Of a stretch of DNA of 64,000 nt, positions 26,716 through 34,661 are shown piece by piece; positions within the stretch are counted from its first letter, which is position 1; every line of letters starts with the position of its first letter. The stretch covers positions 186,001 through 250,000 of the forward strand of contig NZ_CAJHCP010000007.1 in the NCBI RefSeq assembly GCF_904848625.1, given 5' to 3'. The position numbers were made by a program, and so were the translations under genes. Below the pieces are notes generated by a model. That model was not told the origin of the DNA. It made no database searches and saw only the letters and a list, made by a program, of their open reading frames with translations. Source of the stretch: Paraburkholderia metrosideri. Its GTDB lineage: Bacteria; Pseudomonadota; Gammaproteobacteria; Burkholderiales; Burkholderiaceae.

Positions 26716-27576
26716 TTACTTGGCCTTCACGCGGCGCACGTGCTCTTCCAGCTCGGCGAACGACGGACGCTCGGTCGAGAACAGCACCTTGCGGCCGAAT
26801 TCGACCGCGATGGCCGGTGCGTAGCCGTTCAGACTCGCGAGAATCGTCACCTTGATGCACTGGAACATCTTGGTCGACTCGGTCACGCGCTGTTCGGCGA
26901 CGCTCGCGAGCGGCCCGATCAGCCCGTACGAAAGCAGAATGCCAAGGAAGGTGCCGACCAGCGCCTGAGCGATCATCTCGCCGAGCACGGCAGGCGGTTT
27001 GTCGGCGGAGGCCATGGTGTGCACCACGCCCATCACGGCGGCCACGATCCCGAACGCCGGCATCGCGTCGCCGACCTTGTTCAGCGCGTGCGCCGGCGCT
27101 TCGCCTTCCTGGTGATGCGTTTCGATTTCCTCGTCCATCAGGCTTTCGATTTCGAACGCATTCATGTTGCCGCCCACCATCAGACGCAGGTAGTCGGTCA
27201 GGAATTCGATGATGTGATGGTCGGCGAGAATCTTCGGGTACTGGGTGAAGATCGGACTCTTCGACGGATCGTCGATGTCCGCTTCCAGCGTCAGCGTGCC
27301 TTCCTTACGTGCTTTGGCCAGCAGGACGTAGAGGAGCGCCATCAGCTCCATATAGACGTCCTTGTTGTACTTCGCGCCCTTGAAGAGGGTTGGAATGACG
27401 CGCAGCGTCGCCTTGATCGTCTTCATCCCGTTACCGAGAATGAATGCGCCAACACCTGCGCCGGCGATCATCAGCACTTCAACGGGCTGCAGCAGCGCGC
27501 CAAGATGGCCGCCTTCGAGCGCGTAACCGCCGAAAACGGACAAAAGCGTCACGAGTGTTCCCACGAAAACTAGCAC
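26716..27576 (-). CDS. motA: Flagellar stator protein MotA
   Basis: MotA forms the proton channel with MotB and generates torque against FliG. The 286-residue protein has four membrane segments and a large cytoplasmic loop with the torque residues in ARKEGTLTLEADIDDPSKSP. The later helices include MPAFGIVAAVMGVVHTMAS and VGTFLGILLSYGLIGPLAS. The start codon is GTG at 27576. A very good sigma-28 promoter lies at 27621-27647, so this gene heads the mot-che transcription unit. Confidence 0.97.
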   Translation of the reverse strand: MLVFVGTLVTLLSVFGGYALEGGHLGALLQPVEVLMIAGAGVGAFILGNGMKTIKATLRVIPTLFKGAKYNKDVYMELMALLYVLLAKARKEGTLTLEADIDDPSKSPIFTQYPKILADHHIIEFLTDYLRLMVGGNMNAFEIESLMDEEIETHHQEGEAPAHALNKVGDAMPAFGIVAAVMGVVHTMASADKPPAVLGEMIAQALVGTFLGILLSYGLIGPLASVAEQRVTESTKMFQCIKVTILASLNGYAPAIAVEFGRKVLFSTERPSFAELEEHVRRVKAK

Positions 27577-27620
27577 TGCCGAGCCCTCACAAAGAAGCGA
27601 CGGTCACCGTCGTTAATTGG

Positions 27621-27647
27621 TTTACGGCAACGGAACAGAAAACTTTG
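27621..27647 (-). promoter_or_regulatory. Sigma-28 (FliA) promoter for motAB-che
   Basis: On the minus strand, CAAAGTTT (27647-27640), 11 nt, then GCCGTAAA (27628-27621). Compared with TAAAGTTT-N11-GCCGATAA, the -35 has one mismatch and the spacer is exact. It lies 45 bp upstream of the motA GTG and would start the eleven-gene motility/chemotaxis transcript. The 254-bp gap between flhC and motA otherwise holds only GC-rich hairpins. Confidence 0.8.
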
Positions 27648-27830
27648 ACGGAAAAGCGGCTGAGCGCTGCGGTGTAAACCAGAGGGCGCTTCGCGCGCCG
27701 CCTGGCATGGACGGCGAGGAGGACGGCGCGGCGGGAGACGGCACGGTGCGAGCGGCCCGCAGTCCCCAGCGGGCGGCCTGGCCGGACCGAACCGGCGGAA
27801 TTTGCCCGGTCGCCCGCAGAGGCCCGCGGC

Positions 27831-28391
27831 TCAGGCCTCGAGCGCGGCGAGGCTTTCGCGGGCGCGGGCGTCGGCGAATTTCTTTGTCTTACCTGCGCGC
27901 GACGGCGGCTGGCACAGCCCGCAGACGAACCCATTCTGCGGATCGTGCGCGTGCGCGACAAAATGGCCGCCGCAACGGCAGCAGGAAGTCATCTGCAGCA
28001 TTCCGGAGTCGAAGAAGCGCACCAGCGTCCACGCGCGCGTGAGGCTGAGCACCGGCTCGTCGTCGTGCAGACTGACGTGCTCCAGATAGAGGCGGTAGCT
28101 CTTCACGATCGACTGGATCGTCTTGCAGCCGCCGTGGCCGGCCATGAAACGGTAGATGTTATAAAACAGCGAGGAATGAAAGTTCGGCTGCCAGGTCATG
28201 AACCAGTCGGTTGAAAACGGCAGCATGCCCTTGGGCGGCGACACCCCTTTCAATTCCTTATACAGCTTGATCAACCGGTCGCGGGACAGACTCGTTTCCG
28301 CTTCCAGCAATTGCAACCGCGCGCCAAGCTCGATCAGCTCGATGGCTAGCGTGATTTCCTTGACTTCCAGTACGACACTTTTATAGGCCAT
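27831..28391 (-). CDS. flhC: Flagellar master regulator subunit FlhC
   Basis: FlhC, as the FlhD4C2 complex, activates class II flagellar promoters with sigma-70. The 186-residue protein matches FlhC throughout, for example LGARLQLLEAETSLSRDRLI, LKGVSPPKGMLPFSTDWFMT and LTRAWTLVRFFDSGMLQM. The zinc-binding cysteines C137, C140, C157 and C160 sit at the same numbers as in Escherichia coli. Its ATG overlaps the flhD stop by one base (TGATG). Confidence 0.97.
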   Translation of the reverse strand: MAYKSVVLEVKEITLAIELIELGARLQLLEAETSLSRDRLIKLYKELKGVSPPKGMLPFSTDWFMTWQPNFHSSLFYNIYRFMAGHGGCKTIQSIVKSYRLYLEHVSLHDDEPVLSLTRAWTLVRFFDSGMLQMTSCCRCGGHFVAHAHDPQNGFVCGLCQPPSRAGKTKKFADARARESLAALEA

Positions 28392-28708
28392 CAGCCGAGT
28401 TGCTCGACGGGCTGGCCGGCCATCAGGATGGCCGAGTGCGCCTGGGCCACAGCAGCCGATTTACCCTTGTCAGCCAGTGTGGAAAGCACCGCGTGATCGT
28501 CGAAACGGAAACGGCACAACACCTGGTTGGACGCCGCCAGTTTCACGGTCTGCGCCAACGACAGATTGGCGAGCACATCGGCTAGCTGATCTGAAATCCC
28601 CATGCGGAACATGCCCATTGGCTTGTCTTCGCGCAGCAGACGCTGCGCAAGCAGGAGATAAGACAGGTTGACTTCTCTGATCTCATTGAGCATATCGCTC
28701 GCGCTCAT
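28391..28708 (-). CDS. flhD: Flagellar master regulator subunit FlhD
   Basis: FlhD partners FlhC in the master activator. The 105-residue product is all helical with the family core LNEIREVNLSYLLLAQRLLR and FRMGISDQLADVLANLSLAQ, followed by LAASNQVLCRFRFDD. The length is close to enteric FlhD. It is the first gene of flhDC, preceded by a long, AT-richer leader of about 700 bp that contains palindromes (see the regulatory entry). Confidence 0.95.
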   Translation of the reverse strand: MSASDMLNEIREVNLSYLLLAQRLLREDKPMGMFRMGISDQLADVLANLSLAQTVKLAASNQVLCRFRFDDHAVLSTLADKGKSAAVAQAHSAILMAGQPVEQLG

Positions 28709-29426
28709 GATTCCCCCGGGGTGTGTCTGGCTGGTTATGCCGTGTAAGGAAACGTTTGCCTGAGCGCGCGCACTTAATCCGCACGATTCGGCTCGTTTCC
28801 AGTGTTGCCAACATTGTGTCTAAATGTAACTGAGACGAAAATCGGACAGACACCCAGCCTCGTTGACGGATAAATCCGTCATTCATGTAGGAATTTTTCC
28901 TACAAAGCTGGCTATGCGGGGGATGCAAATTCGGGGGAGAAGGCGCGCAGTCTGAATGTCGCAATGCGCGCCGGGTATTTGCCGTTGGGTGAATGACCCA
29001 AACGGTGAGTTCTGATACTCGCTAACGGCGCCTCTGCAGAGGTGAAAAAGAATTATAAGACGTTTTCATTTGGCTGTAATGAAGGCCGTCCAGGGGCGCC
29101 GTTCGGATAGCAGGCCCGCCAATTGCTGACATCGAGCACCGGTTTGTCAGCGTTTGTTTATGTGGACAAGGATCGCTCCCGATTATCGGGACGCCCTCCC
29201 AGATGAGCTGTAACCGTGCATGTTTCGCGCTGTAACAACATTAAGCGTTTGAAAAATAACTCGAATTGGCGCGGCCGATCCCGATAATGAAGGCTAAGGG
29301 ATTACCCGATGCAGGATTCGGAGCACCCCCGGGCGGCGGCTTACCGCGCCCAACCGTCCGTCAGGCATTCGCTCCTCGCTCTATTCGAGCGCCGCTATGC
29401 GATGCCGTTTGAATTGGAGAAAACGC
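28709..29426 (-). promoter_or_regulatory. flhDC / GT4 divergent control region with two palindromes (28865-28903)
   Basis: This 718-bp gap separates divergent flhD and the GT4 glycosyltransferase gene and has no convincing gene. It contains GACGGAT-AA-ATCCGTC at 28865-28880 and, 6 bp on, GTAGGAA-TTT-TTCCTAC at 28887-28903. The second resembles inverted sites of NarL/FixJ-type regulators such as RcsB (known on enteric flhDC) and BvgA (known to repress Bordetella flagella). Also present are three copies of GCTGTAA (29073, 29207, 29229), the last two as GCTGTAAC spaced 22 bp apart. Regulator identities are inference. Confidence 0.5.
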
Positions 29427-30491
29427 ATGCGAATCGCACAAATTGCGCCGTTGTATGAAGCCGTCCCGCCGAAACTTTATGGCGGCACCGAACGCGTCGT
29501 GTCGTATCTGACCGAAGCGCTGGTCGATCTGGGCCATGATGTCACGCTGTTTGCCAGCGGCGACTCGGTCACGTCCGCGAATCTCGACGCCTGCTGGCCG
29601 CGCGCGCTGCGTCTCGATCCGACGATTCGCGACGCGTTGGCGCCGCACGTGCTGATGATGGAAAAGGTGCGCAAGGTCGCGCATGAATTCGACGTGCTGC
29701 ACTTTCACCTCGACTACATGCCGTTCCCGCTCTTCACGACCATGGACACGCCATTCGTGACGACGCTGCACGGCCGCCTCGATCTGCCCGAATTGCAGCC
29801 GGTGTTCGATGCGTTTTCAAACGTCCCGGTCGTGTCGATTTCAGACTCGCAGCGTTTGCCGCTGCCGCAGGCGAATTGGCTCAACACGATCTATCACGGT
29901 CTGCCGGAGCAGCTGCTGACGCCGCAAACGCACAAGAAGCCGGAATACCTGGCTTTCCTCGGCCGCATCTGCCCGGAAAAGCGCGTCGATACAGCTATCA
30001 AGATCGCTGCACAAAGCGGCTTGCCGCTGAAGATCGCCGCCAAGGTGGACAAGGTCGACCAGGAATACTTTAAGCGCGAAATCGAACCGCTGCTGTCGAT
30101 GGCCCATGTGGAGTTCGTCGGCGAGATCAATGAAGCGCAGAAGCCCGAGTTCCTGTCCGGTGCGAAGGCTTTGCTGTTCCCGATCGACTGGTCGGAGCCG
30201 TTTGGTCTGGTGATGATCGAGTCGATGGCGTGCGGCACGCCAGTGATCGCATTCAACCGCGGCTCGGTGCCGGAAGTGATCGACCACGGCGTGACGGGCT
30301 ATATCGTTGAAGACGTGCAAGGCGCGGTGGCTGCGCTCCAGCGTCTGGACGAGCTGTCGCGCACCGAAATCCGCGCTCAGTTCGAACGCCGCTTCAGCTC
30401 GAAAACGATGGCGCAGAACTACGTCGACGGTTATTCAACGCTGATCGAAGCAACGCGCCGCCCGGTATTGCGCCAGGTTGCAGTGGGCTAA
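29427..30491 (+). CDS. GT4-family (GT-B) glycosyltransferase
   Basis: This 354-residue GT-B glycosyltransferase starts at ATG 29427 behind GGAGAAA. The N-terminal domain has MRIAQIAPLYEAVPPKLYGG, a nucleotide-sugar transferase start with the glycine-rich YGGTERVV loop. The C-terminal domain has YLAFLGRICPEKRVDTAI and the GT4 donor-binding EX7E region (FPIDWSEPFGLVMIESMACG). No membrane segment is seen, so it is cytosolic. Donor and acceptor are unknown. It stands alone with its own terminator (30655-30682), divergent from flhDC. Confidence 0.88.
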   Translation: MRIAQIAPLYEAVPPKLYGGTERVVSYLTEALVDLGHDVTLFASGDSVTSANLDACWPRALRLDPTIRDALAPHVLMMEKVRKVAHEFDVLHFHLDYMPFPLFTTMDTPFVTTLHGRLDLPELQPVFDAFSNVPVVSISDSQRLPLPQANWLNTIYHGLPEQLLTPQTHKKPEYLAFLGRICPEKRVDTAIKIAAQSGLPLKIAAKVDKVDQEYFKREIEPLLSMAHVEFVGEINEAQKPEFLSGAKALLFPIDWSEPFGLVMIESMACGTPVIAFNRGSVPEVIDHGVTGYIVEDVQGAVAALQRLDELSRTEIRAQFERRFSSKTMAQNYVDGYSTLIEATRRPVLRQVAVG

Positions 30492-30654
30492 CAAACGGAC
30501 TAAGCGGTCGACGCGCTTTTTGGGCAATCAACCGCTTAAAGCAGTTAGCCTCAGCGCAGCGCGCATTTCCGATTTTGCGATGAATGGGGTGTAAGTCGAA
30601 CAAGTGAATCGTTTGCGCGAGCAAAAAATCAGACTTGTCTCACACCGTTTGCAG

Positions 30655-30682
30655 AAAAGCCGCCCCAACGGGCGGCTTTTTT
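30655..30682 (+). terminator. Intrinsic terminator after the GT4 gene
   Basis: 7-bp stem GCCGCCC / GGGCGGC with CAAC loop (30659-30676), flanked by AAAA on the left and TTTTTT on the right. Also usable by the convergent H-NS-like gene. The rest of 30492-30782 shows no gene. Confidence 0.92.
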
Positions 30683-30782
30683 ATTGGCCGCAGGATGCTG
30701 CTTCGATCAAAGATTAGCGCATCGCGAATAAGACCACCGGTGAAAAACCTTCAATTCGCTTTCGCGATAGCTGACAGTCGAA

Positions 30783-31085
30783 TCAAGCTGCTCCAATCAG
30801 AAAACGTTCGCGATTCTTACCGGCAATCCACTTAGGCGGTTTACCGCGTCCGCTCCACGTATTTCCCGATTTCGGATCTTGGTATTTCGCCGGCAGGGGA
30901 GCCTTCTTGGGCGGGCGTCCGCGCTTGGCAGCGACGGCAAAGCCAAGGTCTTGAGCAGTTAGACCGTATTCAGCGATCTTTTGGCGGATGTCGGCGACCA
31001 CATTGTCAATTTCGGTACGCCGGGCTTCTTCTGCTTGTGCCTGCAATTTGGCGATCTGCGCCTTGAGGTCTGCATATTGAGACAT
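30783..31085 (-). CDS. H-NS-family nucleoid protein with AT-hook-like linker
   Basis: H-NS proteins coat AT-rich, often foreign DNA and silence it. This 100-residue protein has an N-terminal coiled coil (LKAQIAKLQAQAEEARRTEI), a linker with the AT-hook-like KRGRPPKK (residues 54-61), and the C-terminal DNA-binding domain YQDPKSGNTWSGRGKPPKWI ending in RERFLIGAA. The combination of an AT-hook-like linker with a short H-NS domain is typical of Burkholderia H-NS homologues. The 285-bp upstream gap is visibly AT-richer than its surroundings, which would suit autoregulation. Confidence 0.94.
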   Translation of the reverse strand: MSQYADLKAQIAKLQAQAEEARRTEIDNVVADIRQKIAEYGLTAQDLGFAVAAKRGRPPKKAPLPAKYQDPKSGNTWSGRGKPPKWIAGKNRERFLIGAA

Positions 31086-31370
31086 TTGGTTCTCCCCTTT
31101 TTAGAACTGATTCGATCGCAGACTAACTGCAATTATAAAAATTCGCAATGGACAATAATACCGATTTAGCGCGATATCCTCTGATAATTATTAACCGCCG
31201 CTGAATGGTAAAGCAACGTTTTATCTCGAAATAATCCGTAAAGGCGCACTCCAGATTGACAATTCTTGACACTGGATTTCCCGGTCTTTCCCTAGAATGC
31301 GCGCTCAGGACATGCACCATCATTGAGCCGTGTGTGTTTCCCGAAGCGCTACTTTTTAGGAATACCAATC

Positions 31371-32111
31371 ATGCAGTTGTCAAAACGTCTCGCCGCCGAG
31401 CTATTCGGCACTTTCTGGCTCGTGCTCGGCGGTTGCGGCAGTGCCGTACTTGCCGCCAACTTCGCCGGCCCGGTTCACGGTCTGGGCATCGGCTTCGTGG
31501 GCGTGTCGCTCGCGTTCGGATTGACCGTGCTGACCATGGCTTACGCGATCGGTCACATTTCCGGCTGTCACCTGAATCCGGCGGTGAGCGTCGGGTTGAC
31601 CGTTGCAGGCCGCTTTCCGGCGCGCGATCTGGTGCCGTACATCGCCGCGCAGTTAATCGGCGCGGTATTGGGCGCATTCGTGCTGTCGGTCATCGCGTCG
31701 GGCCAGCCAGGCTTTGACCTCGTTGCGAACGGCTTTGCCAGCAATGGCTATGGCGATCGTTCGCCGGGCCACTACTCGCTCGCCGCCGCATTCGTTTGTG
31801 AAGTGGTGATGACGGGCTTTTTCCTGTTCGTTATTCTTGGCGCAACCGACAAACGCGCGCCGGCCGGCTTCGCGCCGATCGCCATCGGCCTGTGCCTGAC
31901 CTTGATCCACCTGATTTCGATTCCGGTCACCAACACGTCGGTCAATCCGGCGCGCTCGACCGGCCCCGCGCTCTTCGTCGGCGGCGCAGCGGTGGATCAG
32001 TTGTGGCTGTTCTGGGTCGCGCCGATCATCGGTGCGGTCATCGCGGGTGTGCTGTATCCGCTGATTGCGGAGAGCCACAGTAGTAATTCGCAGAAACTGG
32101 CCCTCGACTGA
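31371..32111 (+). CDS. aqpZ: Aquaporin Z
   Basis: AqpZ is an inner-membrane water channel. The 246-residue protein has six membrane helices and both NPA half-helices, HLNPAVS (NPA at 69-71) and SVNPARS (192-194). The Arg following the second NPA and a nearby His180 form the water-selective filter seen in AqpZ rather than GlpF. ATG 31371 is preferred to the upstream ATG at 31323 because it aligns with the family start MxKRLxAELFGTFWLV and has TAGGA before it. A terminator follows. Confidence 0.96.
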   Translation: MQLSKRLAAELFGTFWLVLGGCGSAVLAANFAGPVHGLGIGFVGVSLAFGLTVLTMAYAIGHISGCHLNPAVSVGLTVAGRFPARDLVPYIAAQLIGAVLGAFVLSVIASGQPGFDLVANGFASNGYGDRSPGHYSLAAAFVCEVVMTGFFLFVILGATDKRAPAGFAPIAIGLCLTLIHLISIPVTNTSVNPARSTGPALFVGGAAVDQLWLFWVAPIIGAVIAGVLYPLIAESHSSNSQKLALD

Positions 32112-32161
32112 TTCGTAGTCACTCACCCAGCGGCAACCCGGTATGAGCCTGCGTTGACTCG

Positions 32162-32192
32162 AAGCGGGCGCTTTAGCGTCCGCTTTGTTTTG
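32162..32192 (+). terminator. Intrinsic terminator of aqpZ
   Basis: AAGCGGGCGC, TTTA loop, GCGTCCGCTT (32162-32185; one G-T pair), followed by TGTTTTGG. It begins 51 bp after the aqpZ stop. Confidence 0.82.
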
Positions 32193-32295
32193 GTGCAGCT
32201 CTGGCGCTGCCCGAACGACCTGGTCATGCTGGGGTGCCCGGGCGCGCCCCGCTGCTAGAATCGGGCGACTTACCAAGCTCGCACAGGTGCTACCG

Positions 32296-33009
32296 ATGAA
32301 CCGTTTTCGCGGATTGCTGCATGCCGTCCTATTTTCCATCGGCGGCTTATGCGCTGGCGCGCTCGCGCTGTCAGCCGCGCCCGCGAGCGCGGCTGATGGC
32401 AACACCGAAACGATCGTCTTCGTGCGACACGGCGAAAAGCCAGCGCAAGGCTACGGACAGCTCAACTGTCAGGGGCTCAACCGCGCGCTGGCTTTGCCCG
32501 CAGTCATTGCCGCCAAGTTCGGCAAACCCGATCTGATTTACGCACCTGATCCCGGCCAGCAAAAAGACGACAGCGGCCATCCTTATTACTACATCCGTCC
32601 GCTAGCGACGATCGAGCCGACCGCCATTCAATTTCAGATGCCGGTGCAAACGCCCTATGGTTTTGCCCAGATCGACCAGTTGGGCACAGCGCTGGTTAGT
32701 CCGGCGAACCACAACAAGCTGATCGTGGTGGCCTGGGAACACAAGCTGATCGTGAAGTTATTGCGCCAGATGCTAGCCGCTCATGGCGGCAATGCCGCCG
32801 ACGTGCCGAAATGGCAAAGCGACGATTTCGACAGTATTTATATCGTTAAGCTCGACTGGCAAAACGGCATCGCACGCGCCAGCTTCAAACATGAACAGCA
32901 GGGGTTGAACGGACGGTCTGCAGATTGCCCTTGCGCGGCGTTGCCGGGCGCATCGTCGGCCGCGGCGGGATCGGCGGGATCGGCGGCTTCAGCGAGTGCG
33001 GCACATTAA
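32296..33009 (+). CDS. Secreted histidine phosphatase-superfamily protein
   Basis: This 237-residue protein has a Sec signal peptide (LFSIGGLCAGALALSAAPAS, cleavage near residue 33) and the phosphoglycerate-mutase-type catalytic motif FVRHGEKP with His45. A later VVAWEHKLI supplies the second active-site histidine. It is likely a periplasmic phosphatase or a divergent member; the substrate is unknown. The C-terminus is a low-complexity Ala/Ser/Gly tail. ATG 32296 (M38 of the open frame) is chosen because it starts the signal peptide. Confidence 0.83.
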   Translation: MNRFRGLLHAVLFSIGGLCAGALALSAAPASAADGNTETIVFVRHGEKPAQGYGQLNCQGLNRALALPAVIAAKFGKPDLIYAPDPGQQKDDSGHPYYYIRPLATIEPTAIQFQMPVQTPYGFAQIDQLGTALVSPANHNKLIVVAWEHKLIVKLLRQMLAAHGGNAADVPKWQSDDFDSIYIVKLDWQNGIARASFKHEQQGLNGRSADCPCAALPGASSAAAGSAGSAASASAAH

Positions 33010-33294
33010 TCGGGTAATACAGATGTAAGCCGCAATTACGTAGGCGACGACGAAAATCACGCGAAATGCGATCGCGGCCATTATGCAAATTGAATTGATA
33101 AGGCTGTAACGCTTACACCGTGCGGCTTACGGCGACTCGAATGCGATTTGCGGCACGCCTCAATTGCAATTCAACGTGCTTTCAAAAGTTGCGGCGATGC
33201 TTGCAGTCCGTAACATCTCGTCGCAGTCCTTCTGCGACTGAATGCGTACATTGATCCTGTGCGACAAACATACGTCGCTTCACAGGAGAACAAC
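33010..33294 (+). promoter_or_regulatory. Leader of the His-rich protein gene
   Basis: No gene seen. It holds a small palindrome TGTAA-CGC-TTACA (33105-33117) and a hairpin GTCGCAG / CTGCGAC (33220-33238) about 57 bp upstream of the next start. Either could serve in control of the small secreted protein; neither is assignable. Confidence 0.25.
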
Positions 33295-33570
33295 ATGAAA
33301 CGCATCGTCACTCACTTGCTGGTTGCTGCTGGACTCGCTGCGGGCGCATGCGGTGTCGCGCAAGCTCATACGGATCTGAATATCGGCCTGTCGCTCGGCG
33401 CACCGGTTTATGCACAGCCCGCACCACAACCGGTGTACTACGGGGGTTGGGATCATCGTTATGAGCATCGCGATTATTATCGCGGCGACCATCGAGATGA
33501 CCGTGGCTGGCACCATGATGACCATCGTGGGGGGCGCGACGATCATGGCCGTGGCGGATGGCACGGTTAA
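33295..33570 (+). CDS. Small secreted His/Asp/Gly-rich protein
   Basis: This 91-residue protein has a signal peptide (LLVAAGLAAGACGVAQA, cleavage after residue 24). The short middle segment is LNIGLSLGAPVYAQPAPQPV. The tail from about residue 50 to the end is dominated by His, Asp, Arg, Gly and Tyr (for example DHRDDRGWHHDDHRGG). It is not a family I recognise by function. The composition suggests metal binding or a disordered periplasmic protein. A strong AGGAG precedes ATG 33295. Confidence 0.75.
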   Translation: MKRIVTHLLVAAGLAAGACGVAQAHTDLNIGLSLGAPVYAQPAPQPVYYGGWDHRYEHRDYYRGDHRDDRGWHHDDHRGGRDDHGRGGWHG

Positions 33571-33697
33571 TCGACGCAGGTTGATCGTGGCATGTACGCC
33601 TGGGAGCAACTCGCCTGCGCTATGCGCCGGCTTGGGTGCTTCGGTCACAGGCTAAGCCACGCTCAGCCGTCGCGTCTGACATCCAATATCGCCAACT

Positions 33698-33737
33698 CCG
33701 GCCCGCGTTCACGCTTCGTGACGCGGGCCGGCTCTTT
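33698..33737 (+). terminator. Intrinsic terminator between the convergent His-rich and Cof-like genes
   Basis: 15-bp stem CCGGCCCGCGT-CACG / CGTGACGCGGGCCGG with one bulged T and a CTT loop (33698-33731), followed by CTCTTTT. Long enough to act on both strands. Confidence 0.8.
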
Positions 33738-33743
33738 TCCGGG

Positions 33744-34565
33744 TCAGGACGTCAATTCGTCGTCGAGCGAGAACAGCTTGCGTAGATGATGCGCGACGCC
33801 CGCTTCAAAGTTATTGCCGATACGCGGCACATTCGGCAATCGCTTGATGAGATCGGGATTGGCGTTGTTCATCATGAACGGATGGCCAGCAGTTTCCAGC
33901 AGGTCGATGTCGTTCATGTTGTCGCCAAAGGCCACGCATTGCGACGCGTCGAAACCCAGGCGCTCAAGTACGATCTGCAAGGCCCGACCTTTCGACACGT
34001 TCGCCGTCATCACTTCGAGGCAATCCGGCAGCGAGTAGGTCACGTACAGAGCATCGCCAAATTCGCGCTCGAGATTCCTCGCGACGTGCGCGAGATCGGC
34101 AGGATCGCCGATATATAGCGCCTTCGCGATGTCGACGCCGTCGTGTTTCGGCAAGTCGGCGACTTCGTACGTAAAGCCGGAGTCCTGGTGGAATTTCAGC
34201 AGTTCGGGCGCATCGCGATCGATCAGCCACGCCTGATCGGCGAACAGATTGACGATCACACGACCATGCGCGCCGACGATTTCCGGTTGCACCAACCTCT
34301 GGACTGTGGGCGGCGGCAGATCGTCCGCGTGGATCACCGTGTTGTCCGGCGCGTGAATGCGCGCGCCGTTCGATGTGATCAGATAGGGGCTGATGCCCAG
34401 CACGTCACGGATGCCCGCGACGTCGCAATAGTGACGCCCCGTTGCGATCACGAATCGCAGGCCGTCGCTTTCCAGTTTGCGCACGGTGGCAATCGTGAAC
34501 GGATCCACCTGGTGATCCGCGTTGAGCAGGGTGCCGTCGAGATCCGTGGCGATGACTTTGTACAT
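33744..34565 (-). CDS. Cof-type HAD-IIB phosphatase
   Basis: This 273-residue protein belongs to the Cof/YidA group of haloacid dehalogenase phosphatases acting on sugar phosphates or similar small molecules. Motif I is ATDLDGTLL (nucleophile Asp8, acid Asp10), motif II is FVIATGRHY, and motifs III/IV are VSKGRALQIVLERLG and CVAFGDNMNDIDLLETAG. The C2-type cap lies between. It is cytosolic and its substrate is unknown. It is followed upstream by a BadF-type kinase on the same strand, 96 bp away, so the two may share sugar metabolism. Confidence 0.92.
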   Translation of the reverse strand: MYKVIATDLDGTLLNADHQVDPFTIATVRKLESDGLRFVIATGRHYCDVAGIRDVLGISPYLITSNGARIHAPDNTVIHADDLPPPTVQRLVQPEIVGAHGRVIVNLFADQAWLIDRDAPELLKFHQDSGFTYEVADLPKHDGVDIAKALYIGDPADLAHVARNLEREFGDALYVTYSLPDCLEVMTANVSKGRALQIVLERLGFDASQCVAFGDNMNDIDLLETAGHPFMMNNANPDLIKRLPNVPRIGNNFEAGVAHHLRKLFSLDDELTS

Positions 34566-34661
34566 GGTATGAGCAACCGGGCAGCGTCAAAGAGCGTATT
34601 TTACCGTTGCCAGTCGTATCTGCCGATTGTGGCTGCCGCACGCGCCCGTGCTCAAACGTTC

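Noticed and set aside
25570..27573. 667-residue plus-strand open frame opposite motAB
   Set aside because: Covers motA and motB in antisense; composition is typical of reverse-complement frames and no start signal is evident.
28861..28880. GACGGATAA as a sigma-28 -10 box
   Set aside because: Resembles GCCGATAA, but no TAAAGTTT lies 11 bp upstream in either reading, and the palindromic form fits a regulator site better.
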